DNA of 64,000 bases, taken from contig JAOVVO010000117.1 in NCBI GenBank assembly GCA_028564675.1, positions 62,001 to 126,000 of the forward strand, in the 5' to 3' direction. The position numbers and the translations under genes are program-made. The DNA comes from Onchocerca lupi. Lineage: Eukaryota; Nematoda; Chromadorea; Rhabditida; Onchocercidae. Positions 40,001 through 53,000 of the stretch are shown in pieces (the stretch's first letter is position 1; each line of letters begins with the position of its first letter). A model generated the notes under the pieces. It had not been told where the DNA came from and ran no database searches. It saw only the letters and a list, made by a program, of their open reading frames with translations.

Positions 40001-42210
40001 AAAAATACCTAATCGATCAAAGAAAGTTTTAAAATGGAAGAGAAAAAAGTTTTGTGTAATGCAGCATCAGAAAATTTTTTAACACTACACTGCGCAAAAC
40101 TAACAAGTTTGTGAGCATAAAAAAAGTTTTCAGACTAAAATAATTTAAATATACCGAAAACCTAGCTACGCTGTTTTCATGATGTATCAAACTAGTATTT
40201 GACAAATCATAACATGTATGTGAAATTGAAATAATTACTGGATAAATTTCGCTTTGTACACCATAGTATAATATTATACAAGCAAACGCGTAAACTTCTA
40301 AGTTTAAGAGAATAATAGCTGGAAACAGAAGTTGGAAACTTACACTACACATACGTTTATTTTTATTCAGATAAAGATTGATATGATCTACAACAATATC
40401 CAGAAATTTTGTGGAAAACGTTAAATAGCTTAGACCACTTCCGTCATGAACAAAGTACCTAAAACTTGAAAATAATGGCGAAAAATTACACAAATCATTG
40501 GTAATGTTATCCAAAAACTTCCTAGTCTAGTAATGCTCCATTATCTTTCTTTTTCCTTTTTGCTTTCATAGCTTTCTTTCCTTATTACTAAATTTCTTTT
40601 TTTCCCATCCTTCTTCCTTCAATCATTAAAAGATGAATTTTTCGAAAATGTAGAATGTAACGGAGAAATAATGCCATGCCGAAGAGTATTTACGATCAGT
40701 ATCTGTTGTGTAGAATCAGCTTTTTCAAGTCCATCAACGAGTATATCTAGAGCACCATGTCCACGAAGTGCTGCTCTTCCCCATGCATCCTTAAATTTAA
40801 TAAAATGGAAAATATTTAAATTCATCGAAAATCAAACCGATTCCCTACGCTTTCGTTTGAAAATAAAGTTTATTACTTCCTCTACCCATATCCACTTTAT
40901 CTTAGTCTCTCCTTACTTAGTTTTTTTTTTTTTTTATCCTAAAAAAATTAACATTTTAAATCCATTCTCCCCTGACTCTCTTTAAAGAGTAGTTTTCTCA
41001 TCCATTAATTTCCCTGACTATACCTGTGCAAAGCACAAAAGCATTTTTAGCATATATTCAGGACGTGGATGTGTCTCGACAATTTTCCTTATACAACCCG
41101 GTGTTTCGAACTGTTCACGAAGTTCAAATGATGCATTACACATTTCCACGATATAACTTTCGCACTGGCCTTCCAGAAAACAATCCAACAAAACACTCAC
41201 ACCATTACTGAAATGTGAAATGAAATCTATATATTTAAGTTACAAAGAAATTTAAAACTAACTTCCGCATTCTTTTTGCATACAATCATATAAAAACAAC
41301 TTTTTCATAAGAGGAAAAACTCGATCAGAGCACGACCTTTCATCTTGACCAAGAAGTAAAGATGCAATGATTTTTTTCTTTTCATTCAATTCAGGTACTT
41401 ACAAAAAGTTATCACCCGAAAGATTAATTTGATATCCTATTATCTAGCAAAGAAAAAATCCCGAAGATTTTAAATATATTCCTAACCTCGCTGCCAACTG
41501 TCGTCCAATTCGTTTCGTACCTTTATATCGGACAAAACGACAAATTAATTGTAACACATCCTCTTGCATTTCACGTCCAAATGTCCCATCCATTTCTTTC
41601 GTACGATGCAACAAATTACCCAGATAAAGACCAGCATTTGACAAAAGCAAACGCTAAAAAACGATATTCATCTATTCCATAAAAATAAAAATGTGTTTAT
41701 TGTTACTCTTGACACAAAGTTGCAAGTTCTTCACTGATTATTTTCAAATTTTGATACAAAATTGTATCCGAATAGGCGTGTGTTTTTATCTAGATATATC
41801 CATTTTTTCTTATCTGTGACAAGTAAAAGTCAGCGGATTGAATTTATTTATCACGCCTACTTTTTCTGCACTGTTCATTCTTACACAATATTTCAAGTTG
41901 TAAACCGATTGATTTGATATTTCGATACAGAGTTGCATTCGAATTGGAGTGTGTTTAAGAAGTTTCGGGAAACATCGGTGGTCGCTATAGACTAGCTAAA
42001 TCGGCTATGCAAAGTGTGGCCAGGTTCAGCTAGTTTGAAATATTTTTAAATTTTTATTCCTATCTAAATTAGCTAAAATGAAAGAGTATAAAGTAACTTA
42101 ACATAATAAGAACAATAAATCAGATTTAATCATTAAAATTGGAATTTCCTTTAACATTTGCCCTAATCCTGCTAATCTATTCTAGTTGTAGTTTTTAGCA
42201 CAAAAGAAAT

Positions 42211-42244
<34 letters not shown>

Positions 42245-43097
42245 AGTGATCTAAAAACAATATAACGCAACCGAATGTGAAATGAGATTTGACAGAATTT
42301 TCTTTATTACCGATCGTTAGAAGATTATTTATTACTGTTGAAAGATATAATAGTGTTCTTATTTTTCATAGTACTTCATGGCATCTTAATCTTCAAATAA
42401 GTCGTACATACAAACATATTCCACATAACTTTCTGATGCTATCCATACTTGAGCTGAATATTTATTTATTTCATGTTATACTAACAAATTCCTCTTCATT
42501 TATTCTACCAAATCTGAAATGTATTTTGGTTCTGAATGATTAAGACATTTCATTTGCACTCCGTCCAACGTAGTGGAATTGGAGGCCACGTCTTAACAAA
42601 TGATGAGATGCGTCGGGTGCGCCAATGGTCGTTCGCAGCGTGTACAGTACTTTTTTCTGTGGAAAAGAATATTTTATAGTTAGAAAGCAATACTTCGCTT
42701 AGAATGTGACGCTAGATTTCATACTTTAAATCTAGACCTTGAATTTTAATGCACTTCTTTTAAATCTTAGCCAACTGAAATATATATTTAAGTTATGGTT
42801 ATAAATATATCTAACTATAGAACAAAGAAAAAAATAATGCAGAGGTTAAATGATTATAACTGTCATCAAGGAAAATGGAAAGCTTCTCTATAACGTTCAT
42901 TGCTTACGGGCTCAAATATTCTAGTTGATATAGTCTCAAAATTAAACAGTCTTATAAAAAATGTTACTTTGAGCTCTCTAATAGTTCCATAAATACGAGT
43001 AAAAATCTTGATATATATATATTTTTTTTTGATAAGAATATGAATATTTAAATATAGGAAGATAGATCCATGATTCAGTTCACTCAATTTCGTTTGG

Positions 43098-43136
<39 letters not shown>

Positions 43137-46100
43137 AGCCCTGACTCTACTGCCCTAAAAGATATGGCAAAGAAATAAAATAAATATGAATAAATTAAAC
43201 CGCCAATGATTCCTACTATTCCACATTATTTGCGGGATTGATCAACATTTTTAGCCAGAAAACAAAGTCACTGAGTAATCAGACAATAGGAAGATAAATG
43301 ATCAGAAAAGCAGATAAACGACTACATAAGTTAGGTTGGTAGGCAAATAAGCAAATATCTAAGTGCATCAACAAAACCTTTTAATTCTAGTCACAAAATA
43401 TCATTTCTTAACAAAAAATTCTCCTTTATGAAGTGAAAAAACAATAATACATCTGTGAAATCATAATAAATATATTCTGCTAGGCATTTAAAGACATATT
43501 TCATATTTATTCCAAGATATAACTAATATATATTTGAATGTTATACCATTATCCTTATTATCAAGTAAATTAATTGCAGGATCTATAATTACTTCTTGCA
43601 CCATTTTGATTAAACTATTTAGATTTTACTTTTAGAATACTATACAGTTCAATGAGTGATAGCAAGCAGAGTGATATATTGAAAGGTGGTCATGCACCGG
43701 CTCAAAAAATCGCTGGTGGTGTACGAATAACTCGGAAAACCCGATCAACTTCGGAATCTGAGAAAAATCAAGAGAAGAAATTGGAAGGGCAGGATGCATC
43801 ACAAGAAGATTGCGATAATGAATTAGAAGAGCAATCGAAGAATGTGCTTACACATAGTGGTCTAGTTGCAAAGGTAATGCAACTCAGTTATTTCATTTAT
43901 CACTTGGAGATTTCGTTATATTATCGATGAATTCTTTATTTCCTCTATGACAAAAGTGATGCTATTTACTGCTCAAAGCAAACAATGAGAAACTACTTTC
44001 TGAATTATAAACATATAATATTGCTGTTCCAGACAAATAAAGATTATCCAGAAGAAGCAATTCGTGCTTACCATGATAAGCAAGTACCACAGCTTTACAA
44101 GCCAACAAAACCGAATGTAACTCTATTCCAACCTACCAAACAATAAGGAAACCACACTAATATATCCCTCAAGAATCTATTAATTACTTTGGTTATCCAA
44201 TACTATCTGGTTTTCATTATACCACATTCCATGTTGTTGACAAAAACATTAAATGCATGAGAATTTACTACACGAAAAAAAGAAACGAAAGTGAAATTGA
44301 GAAATTGCTTTAAGTTATCCTATTAAATTAACGCTGAGAATACAGAAATTTATTACGAGACAAGAAAAGTAGAAGTACTAAAGATATAAGAAAAGATTGG
44401 TGATGCATATTCACACAAAAATCGATCTTTTTTTTGATATCATGATTATTGATAATGATGTTAAGGAATATGGTGATCTTTCTTTTCATTTCCTTTCTTT
44501 TTTATAATTGTACATATTTAATTCTAAATTCGAGCCTTTTTAAAAGATTTTTTATAAAAAATAAAGGGTTTTTCCATGTAAATTTAGTCTGTGTTTTTTA
44601 TCTTCCATTCTATAAATATCTTTCTGGGTACTGATTTGCTCTGTATATTAATCAAAAAATAAATATTCTTCGAAAATCTTACTTCTTTACTTTTTATATT
44701 TCAAAACCTGTCGCCACAGTGTCAACTTTATTTACTATTCAGTATTGTGACATAAATGCTAGAATACCAAGTTTTTACCTTTTTTTTTTTTATATTTGTG
44801 TTCATGGAAACGATTTCTACAAGTAGTGAATTAAACATGAAATTCGCACTTAATTTATGTATAGCAAGAAGAAAAACAGTGATATGAACAATGTATTCTT
44901 GTCGATTCTAAAACCCCTCGATCACACAATATAGCCAGAAGTGACCTTCTCAAGTTCATAGAACATGAATTGAGCACAAATATAACGCACTCAAATACTA
45001 TACGCTAATCTAAAAAGACATCATGGCTCTAATTTTTTTAAAAAATTTATTAATTCACATCCAACGACTTCTTTTTTTGAAGATTTTCGATTGATATATC
45101 ACAATCAATTTTCGTTCTTTTATTCCATCGATACCAGTTTTACACTACCGTTGGATGTTTAAGTTAAAAGTAACATGCGATGTTTCTAAAGCTAAAAAAA
45201 AATGAACTTACTTTGATACCATTTTTGTTAACCGCTAGTAAATTTGCCATTTGAAGAGCTATTTTCGCCACCTCGTTTACGTCATGATCAATCGCCATTG
45301 CTATACGATCTACCAGATGAGTATTTTCAGCAATCAATTCCATACATCGAGGATCTGTTGCAAGATTACATATCAGACGAAACACTTCGCACTTTGCATC
45401 TAATGGTATCTTTGGACCACTTTCCAACAAGCGAACTAAATTGTTTTTTGAAATTTTGGAAATCCAATTAAAATGTATAAATGAACCAAGAAAATACTAT
45501 TTTGTTTTACATGACTGTACTATACAATGTAAAATTAGCAACTTTAAGCTTCAAATATGATATTTGGAACTAAGTTTTTCCATTTTCAACTATAGCAGGC
45601 TTCAAATGCTTGATGCTTACTTATTTCGCATGCTTAATTGAAATGTAATGAGCACAAAATTTGGAAGGTATGATTGGTTGTTATTCATAACGTTTGTAAT
45701 GTGATAAATCAATATACATCAAATTTGTATATTTGTTATGCTCAAGAGCAAAAAAATTAGTGAATAGTACTAATTTCTATGGGGCACTGGAGTAAGTTTC
45801 GTGAAAACATATTTATTGTTGATGAACTTGAAAAAGAAAAGCTAGCAATAAAATCAATGTAATTGTCCTTGTTCCATTTATACCATTCATCAAACAAAAA
45901 ATATAAGAGAAGCTTTTTTACTACATGGCGTATGATAATGAATAACTAAATAAAGTAGTAAATCTCAAACCTACCTGCAATATTTGCAAAGTTTCCGGGT
46001 GGCTCGGCCAGCTGCAAAGTATTGATAAGACAGAGTAAATTTCAAAAAATTGATTAAATTTATGAAATTTTCATAAACAATAAAAAGTGAAGCCAACCTC

Positions 46101-47354
46101 GGAACACAAAGACGGCATTGACCCATAAATTTTTATCAAAACACACAGGACATCGTTTAGAATCAGCAACCACTGCGGTCTATAAATGGAAAAACGTTTC
46201 ATCAATATATGATACCAAGTTTCTAAATACTACATATATACAAGTTTAATGACACATAAACATATCTACTCTAATTTTAGTTGAAGAAAATGATCACAAG
46301 AGATCGGTAAATTTTATTAACAATGTCAATTTCCCTTATATCTTAATAACAATTCAAGAAATGGCATTTTATTTCAGGTACTGGAAAAATTTTTCTGAAT
46401 ATTAATGATGCACGCAGATTAAAAATTTTTGGAATATTAACAAGATAAATTCGAATTATTTTACTAAATTATTACTACACGTAGTAACAACTACCGCAAA
46501 TTTTAAATCTCAAAAAAATCGTTTTTTTGAGTGATAATATTACAATGATGCTCTTTCGCATCAACTTATGCTGTTGCAAATGGATCATTCTTTTTTGCAG
46601 CTTACAAAGAAAAAAAGAACTTACTTTTCGGCAAAATTTTGTAAGGAACATTTCCACAAGACAGTCATCAGCGTAACTCCAATTCGTGGGCATTTCTTCA
46701 ATTTTGATTCCAACTCCTCGATCTCATTTATTTTCTAAAAATTTCTATAGCTCGTTTAATCAAATTCGCATTTCGAATTGTGTTATTTTAAACATTGTCT
46801 TACTTTTGAAATATCTATCAAGTAAGGCGGACAAAATATCTTTTCAATTCCATAAAACAGCTATTAAGCACCACGGGAAAAGTACCAATTAAATGCGATG
46901 AGCAAACATTGTAATTATCTCGATAGATCAATTTTGCCATAATGATATAATGCTTTATCAGTAATATTTATCAACATTTCGAGGAAATCAATTGAAATTC
47001 AGAATCTAAATCTTAGAGGCGATGGTAGGAATAAGTCAATTGCTCTACTAATTTTCACTGGCTCACTAACTGCAAAAATCTAACTGTCGTTGGTCAATCA
47101 AAGCTTTGATCTAATTCGAAAATCTATTTGAGCATCGATAATTGCTAATAATTGAAATATTTCTCGACCATTTATTTAATTTAGTACTCATATATATTTG
47201 AATAATTTTTTTCCTAATGAAAGCTAAACAAGAACTCGAAACGAACCTCAAAGTCTAGCAAAATATTCTTAATTTGTTTTAGATCATCTCCTAAAAGTAT
47301 CGTCTCTGTTTCATCCAACTTTTCCGTCTTTCGCCGTTTCGACTTCGATGCCAT
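34037..47354 (-). CDS. ARM-repeat protein with C-terminal BTB, ARMC5-like
   Basis: Predicted protein of about 960 residues; human ARMC5 has 935. ARMC5 is a CUL3 adaptor linked to RNA polymerase II turnover, but that role is only inferred here. Exons: 47354-47247, 46734-46625, 46179-46098, 46011-45975, 45435-45212, 42656-42570, 41653-41487, 41207-41024, 40789-40680, 40458-40344, 39791-39705, 39486-39329, 38939-38801, 38090-37918, 37432-37256, 36603-36477, 35816-35544, 35122-34955, 34657-34450 and about 34187-34037. The N-terminus MASKSKRRKTEK looks like a nuclear signal. Helical ARM repeats follow, for example FRLICNLATDPRCMELIAEN and ALRGHGALDILVDGLEKA. A Ser/Pro linker sits mid-protein. The C-terminus has BTB features: CLCEGSEYFRGMFGNKF and IFLHYLSGCGKS. 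All phases close except the last junction, and one junction needs a GC donor. The rest of the family assignment is by layout, so it is moderate. Confidence 0.7.
35891..35954. ncRNA. Candidate pre-miRNA-like hairpin in intron
   Basis: Two 23-nt arms, 35891-35913 and 35932-35954, are inverted complements except for two isolated 1x1 mismatches. They enclose an 18-nt loop, and weaker pairing extends outward. This size and shape fit a microRNA precursor. It lies in the ARMC5-like intron between exons 35816-35544 and 36603-36477, and could be transcribed from either strand. I do not recognise the arms as a known miRNA family. A small palindromic transposon is the main alternative. Confidence 0.45.
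36942..37007. repeat. Perfect tandem duplication, 2 x 33 bp
   Basis: Identical 33-bp units lie at 36942-36974 and 36975-37007, directly after a run of about 20 A. They are inside an ARMC5-like intron. The perfect identity suggests a recent slippage event. Confidence 0.9.
41715..42033 (+). mobile_element. Helitron 3'-end fragment (non-autonomous copy)
   Basis: Plus-strand Helitron terminus inside an ARMC5-like intron, antisense to that gene. It ends with a G-U-tolerant hairpin at 42003-42021 (ggctatgc-aaa-gtgtggcc), then a short spacer and CTAG at 42030-42033, followed by T. The upstream 300 bp match the sequence of the 27020-31098 element around 30440-30100 (reverse orientation), including a gttgcattcgaa-tgg-gtgtgttt block and a tttat-caccacgcctac-type block. 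The 5' end was not located; 41715 is only where similarity becomes visible. No coding capacity. Confidence 0.75.
42213..43135. repeat. Two long T homopolymers (31 and 36 nt)
   Basis: T runs occupy 42213-42243 and 43100-43135, both in ARMC5-like introns. Similar runs occur at 58488-58517 (30 T) in polybromo and 15978-16007 (30 A) upstream of the SPPL2-like gene. Lengths this extreme are likely to vary between individuals and to be unreliable in the assembly. Confidence 0.85.
43652..44146 (+). CDS. dap-1: Death-associated protein 1-like (DAP-1)
   Basis: Small, probably disordered protein. In mammals DAP1 is a target of mTOR and a negative regulator of autophagy; that role here is inferred. Two exons, 43652-43873 and 44033-44146, join in phase to give 111 residues; human DAP1 has 102. 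Family features: KGGHAPAQKIAGGVRITRK near the start (like GHPPAVKAGGMRI in DAP1), an acidic middle, and VLTHSGLVAKTNKDYPEEAI (like ISGVIARGDKDFPPAA). The whole gene lies on the opposite strand inside the 2.5-kb ARMC5-like intron between exons 45435-45212 and 42656-42570. A possible polyadenylation signal lies near 44558. Confidence 0.9.
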
Positions 47355-50001
47355 TACTTATAATATGCACCTGAAAACGGACAGTATTACATAAATTATA
47401 ATTTACAAATACGATATAATCCAACAAATCCTCTTATTTAGAACGCGTATTATATGTAAAAATAGACAAATATTCATACAGAAGTAAGCATTAAATAATC
47501 ACATGAGAATCATAGAAAAAAATTCACAGAGCTCACGCTTTTCTTCCTTTGAAAAGCGTGAATGCAAGCGTGTGTAGTGGATGAGAAACGAGAGAATAGA
47601 AAAAATTCGATATACAGAGCTGATAAAAGTATAATGCAGAATTACCGTGTAATGTTGGATTAAAAACATGCAACACGTAAATACGTTGGTAATGCAATAT
47701 AAGACACAATACCGGTGCAATACAAGATAAGGTCGGTGCAGTGCAATATATGCCAGCAGTCCACTGCAGCACATAATCAACTTGAATGTATTTTCATGAT
47801 ATTATAAAAATTTCAGTATTCAGTCAGGAATTTCTTAACGACCAAGGATAAAAATAAAACATGACGGAAGAAGTGAAAAGAATATGTAAATCTCGGATAA
47901 AAAAAAACTTTTTGCATTATCCTAAAATAATTTGTGAATCTTAAATCTGGATCTCAAAATTTTAAATAAAAATACATCACATCAAAATGATAACAAGTAT
48001 TTGTTGTTATGCTACAATTGACAGTGAATGCAACGTTCTGAAATATTCCGGGAATTGATAGAATTCAAAAACTTATATTCTGCTGCAATAAGATTTCATG
48101 ATGGTGTATAAGATGGTATGGTGCAAATATGATGCATGCACTATGAACATTTAATTTTGATTTGCTCCCAATTTCGTATCATTTTATTTCGATGTAAGAA
48201 CAGTAACGTGAAAAAATGAATTGAAGCGTAGCTAAATGATAAAATATTAAAATAATATGTTAAATTCAAATGGATAAATGTAACACATTTCTAGTTTGTA
48301 GTTATTTCTTCAAACTTCTATAATTCATAACCATTACAGTAGATAATGAAGTGCATGCAACAGAAAAGCGCAACAGCAAGAAGCGCGAATACACAGAGAA
48401 AAATGCAACCGCTAAATGTGAACAGAAGCCAAGAAATGAAATGATAAATAATCTCATCAAAATGATGATCAAAAAATTCTCAACTTTGCAAGTATATGCA
48501 GAAAAATAAGTGTGTGTGTGTGTATGTTTATGCATGCATGAATTTGCAAGCAATATATGTATTTATAGTATATATTGCAACTATCTACTACTTTAAGCAT
48601 CATTAATCATATTGTTCCTATTATCTACTGCTCTTAAGACAGCGAACATACATTGGCAAACATATGCTCATGCATAATACGTGTACTCACACGTGCAAAT
48701 ATACACTTCATACATATATGCATTTTTACAAACATACATGTCTAAGATTCAACCTATGCATGTGCACGCACGTGCACATAAATATGTACTAAATATGTAT
48801 TGCCGAAAGCATACTTGTTTCACATGTAACATAACACATTTGTGCATATACATGCATGCAAGTAAACATGTACTTCATACATATAAACATGCATTTACGT
48901 ATAAACACACACACACATCTGAAACATCCACCTACACACGCGCACGGAAATGTGTGCATACGGAAGCACACTTGTTTACACGTATACACGCACATACACG
49001 TACGTCTGCAGATAGATATGCATTAGTAATACATCACTTGCAGAAGCTTATCGATCGCATTCTGGACAACGATTGCCCCCTCGTACACACACACAACCAA
49101 CCACGCAACACCCACTGGAAGAATTGCTGTAAATTTAAATTGCCGCCAAAGAGCCGCGATGCGTGGCATGCATTTGCATTGGATGTGACGCGTTGCGTCG
49201 CGTTCCTGTAGAATATGCGCGAATGGTTGAGTTGTGCGTGCGTGGCGTGTAATATGATTATCCGTTTGTTATTCACGTAGATTTCATCACGTGCATTTGA
49301 TAATAAGCATGATAGAAGTTAGTACGAATGAGGATACTCCTACTTGAAAAACTGACTCCATGCGAGCGAGTGAGAGGAAGTACAGCAAATAAAACGGGCC
49401 AGGAAATGTAGATGGGGCCGTTTTATCTATATCAATTTACCGCATTCATTTAGGTACGTATGAGCGTACAACGTAAGTGATTAGCATATTAGGAACGAAA
49501 TTACAGTAGACGTTACAAAATAATACCACAATAATAGGTAATTATCGGGGAAGATTCACGAAATCGCGGGAAATTATGATGAAATTGATCTATCATCAAT
49601 CTTAATTCGTTAATCGGTGGTGATAGATAAGATGAATATTATGAAGTATGGAATTAGATTTATTTTGAATTATAATTTGATAATATTTCTTATAGTTAAT
49701 GGATCTGTTTAGAATACATAATTTTTTTCATGCCTTTTTTTACATCATAATGGACTGATTTCAGCATAATTTGCTATTGAAAATTATTTTGATAAAATTA
49801 AGTTGATGTTTTCAAATAATTAGAAATTGAATTAAAAGATACAAATAGTGTAGGAATCGATTAGATAATATGGGAAACAAGTAAGAAAAAGTTTCATTAT
49901 TGCTTCACTAATATGGAAAATGATTTATAGTTCGAATAAACTGAGACATGTAAAAATAATTTCAAAGCATTTTTTTTTTCTTTTGTAGGAAGAATACCAC
50001 C
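47355..50001. promoter_or_regulatory. Divergent ARMC5-like / pbrm-1 intergenic region
   Basis: No gene is seen in 2.6 kb between the head-to-head starts. From about 48500 to 49020 the sequence is rich in alternating CA/TG and in palindromic bits such as gtgcacgcacgtgcac and catgcatg. From about 49150 to 49250 it is unusually CpG-rich (gacgcgttgcgtcgcg). These are plausible promoter-proximal features, but no specific factor site is claimed. Long open frames here (for example 48681-49211) are low-complexity artefacts. Confidence 0.5.
49972..49989 (+). promoter_or_regulatory. Probable SL trans-splice acceptor of pbrm-1
   Basis: A T-rich tract ends in ttttgtag at 49981-49988, and the start codon follows 13 bases later (ataccaccATG). 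No cis donor is evident nearby, so spliced-leader addition at 49988/49989 is likely. A 5'-UTR intron is the alternative. Confidence 0.5.
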
Positions 50002-53000
50002 ATGAGCGGAGTGAAGCGTAAGGCGTGCATGAGAGAAGTGTCATCTATTATCCCGAAGAAACATGGACGACGTTCACGTAATGTTAGAGAAGAACTGGAT
50101 GAAGTAATATTTTTCTATTCTTACATTCTTTTTGTGCGACTATTATAAGGATCAGGCATTTGTTTATCATTCAATAAATTTAATTCGATCAAACCATATA
50201 TTGAGATATACGTTTGTCTTTCATGTAAATAAATTAAGTGATGTTGATTTCGTCTGTTAAGGAAATCGCAAGCACGTATTCTTATAATAATAAGAATCTT
50301 ATGTTATTCACACTGATCATCCAAGCATAGATTATTAATTATTATAAGATTATTGCTAGTGATAAGTTACTGAACAGATGTAATGAGCAGATACATGGGT
50401 TTATGATGATGCACAGTGATAGAATATGTATTTCTTACGGAAGACTGGAAAGAAATGAAATATTGACTGGAGCGAATAAAATAATTAAAATAAGTAGTTA
50501 TGTATTAGTTTGATGAAATAATTGCTTGAAACACATGATGATATTTGTTAATTTTCTGGAATATTAGCGCTTTCCGTTGTCTTTTTTCTTTTTTTTTTTT
50601 GTTTTGTTTTGTCTTTAATTTTAAGATTAACCATGCAGTTAATGAATGATTGCTTATCACTGATTTTTTGGAATCAAGTTTTAAATTTTGGAATAGAAAT
50701 TGATAAATTTAGTTGCGACAGTGTGCTGAATTGGTGGATGCTTTACGAAGCTACAGGACTGCCGATAATCGGATATTATGTGAAAGCTTCATCCGTGCAC
50801 CATCTCGTCGGTATGTATTTGTGCTATTCAAAATTTATAGAATTCTCAAAGTATTCAATATTGCATTAAAATTATTTGATGCAGTGGTCACTCATTATGT
50901 TACGTCTACTAGCAGAAGTCTTCCAACGACGATATGCCGCTATTTGATCATGGTGGTTGTTAGTTAAATTGACGGAGTAGTAAAGTAGTTATGGGTTATC
51001 GTAAAAGGTTTTTTTTTTTTTTTTTTTCTTAGTCTATTAAAAAAAAAGAGAGAGAAAAAACGATTTGAACGATTATAGGTCAAAAATTGTTATTTTAGCA
51101 CAGATCCAAAGTATTTTGATATCGTCACACATCCAATCGATCTAACAAGGATTCAGCAAAAAATTAAAACCGAAGAATATAGTACTGTCGAGGATCTTTC
51201 GGCAGATATCCACCTATTAGTCAGTAACAATAAGGCTTACTATAAGGTTTTAAGTTTTTCTTTAATTTCTGATTTAATCTAGATTCTAAGTCCATATTTT
51301 AATCTTGTGCATTGACTTTTATACTTTTTACAAATTAAGGAAAAAAGTAGTGTCACGAACTGCCTTTTGAATCTATATCTAATATTCAGTATGATTACAC
51401 AAGTCTTGTTTTACTAAATGGTAGGGAGATCCTAATAATTTTCGAACCTCAATATAAAACTCATTGTTGACATTTATAAATTATAATTCAGGAAGGCAGT
51501 CAAGAATACAAAGATGCTTGTGAATTATGGGAATTATTTGAATCGCAGAGGAAGGGAATGCTTGGGAATGTTTCTGTTACAGAAATGGAAGAACAGTTGG
51601 GTTTTTTTTTCTTTGCATTTCTTTTTGATATTTATTGCTTAATATTAATAATATTAGAAAAATCGATTGTCATTTTTAATTCTTAATGAGAATAAAGTTC
51701 AAAATATGAAAATTGGATGTTGTCAGCATTAGATATGGCATAGTTTTGAATTGAAAGATCTCAGTCCACATTTTGTTTTTCATAATGTTTATAGTTTGGA
51801 GAGCCTCCTAAAATAATTTTTATAATATCGAAATCTTATTGGAACGTTTAATAAAAATAAAAACTACAATGCTTTTTCAAATTTTTAATTATTTGAAAAT
51901 TTCGAAGCTATTAATAATTACTGCAGCCAGGAGAATTCAACAGTTGAGACTAAATGCGACATGGTGTCAGTAGATTTACTGGAAGAAATCATTGCCTGCA
52001 CTTTGGAGCTCACGGATGAAACTGGCCGGTTGCTTAGTCCACCGTTTCGTGTTTTACTTTCTCAAGAAGTATGTTTTCTCATAGATTTCGACTTCCGTCC
52101 GGATTTCTTTTATAATGCTATCAAAAAAGTCAACAAAGTATGCATATATTTATCCATAACTGATAGTTCTCATTCGTGTAAATAATAACAAGAGCTACTT
52201 TATTTATTTTTTAATGTATTTTCCTAGTTTCAAATGGGAATTCCTCATTATCAAATTAATTTAAGGAATTTCCTACTTATTATGACCGAATCAAAAAACC
52301 AATTGATCTCAAACAAATAGCGATAAAGATTCGTTCTGGCGAATATCACACCTGGCAACAATTTGATGCCGATTTTCGATTAATGTGTAAAAATGCAAAA
52401 GCCTTTAATGAATTGGGTTCGGTGATTAGTAAGGTTTGTGTGATATACGTCTTTTTAAATTTCGTTTCATCATTTATATTAATCGACAGGATTAATTATT
52501 ATTTGATATTTTAAATCATTTCATTCACATTTCATTTACTTCACACCATTTTAAGCATTACAGCAATAGATTTTTTTTTTTTTAAATACTAAAAGTGATG
52601 AGCCAAATACTTAGCAGTGAAGTTACTGATCACTTTCTCTGTTTTTTTCAGAAACTACGATTTGAAAGAAATTTATAAAAACTTAAATCAGATGAATCAT
52701 CTTTAACACTTCAAATCACGAAATTCTTGTTATAAGATATTTCAAGAGGAATTCTCATTATAAAGTGTTTCGATGAAAAATTTTTATTGTAGGATGCTTC
52801 TATGTTGCTGAAAAATTACATTAAACGTAAAGCGGAATTGTGTAATTCCAAACATAAACCACTGACAATTAAAAGGTTGGCTGTTTGTCGGCTACATGAA
52901 TCTTTGATTTCTTTTTTGATTTTAACATTTAACAGGCTTTTTATATATATACAGAAAGAAATGCAAATGAAAGAAGGGTCGGTTTCAGGATTAATGCAAA

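Noticed and set aside
40029..40514. 161-residue minus-strand frame
   Set aside because: Only the part at about 40458-40344 is an ARMC5-like exon; the rest is intron read through.
48681..49211. 176-residue open frame on the plus strand (and overlapping minus frames)
   Set aside because: Composition is His/Thr/Tyr-rich from the CA/TG repeat, with open frames on both strands. This is low-complexity rather than coding.
50609..50869. Alternative start of pbrm-1 exon 2 region in another frame
   Set aside because: The frame beginning after the acceptor at 50712 gives the bromodomain sequence LRQCAELVDALRSY; the longer frame is a shadow.
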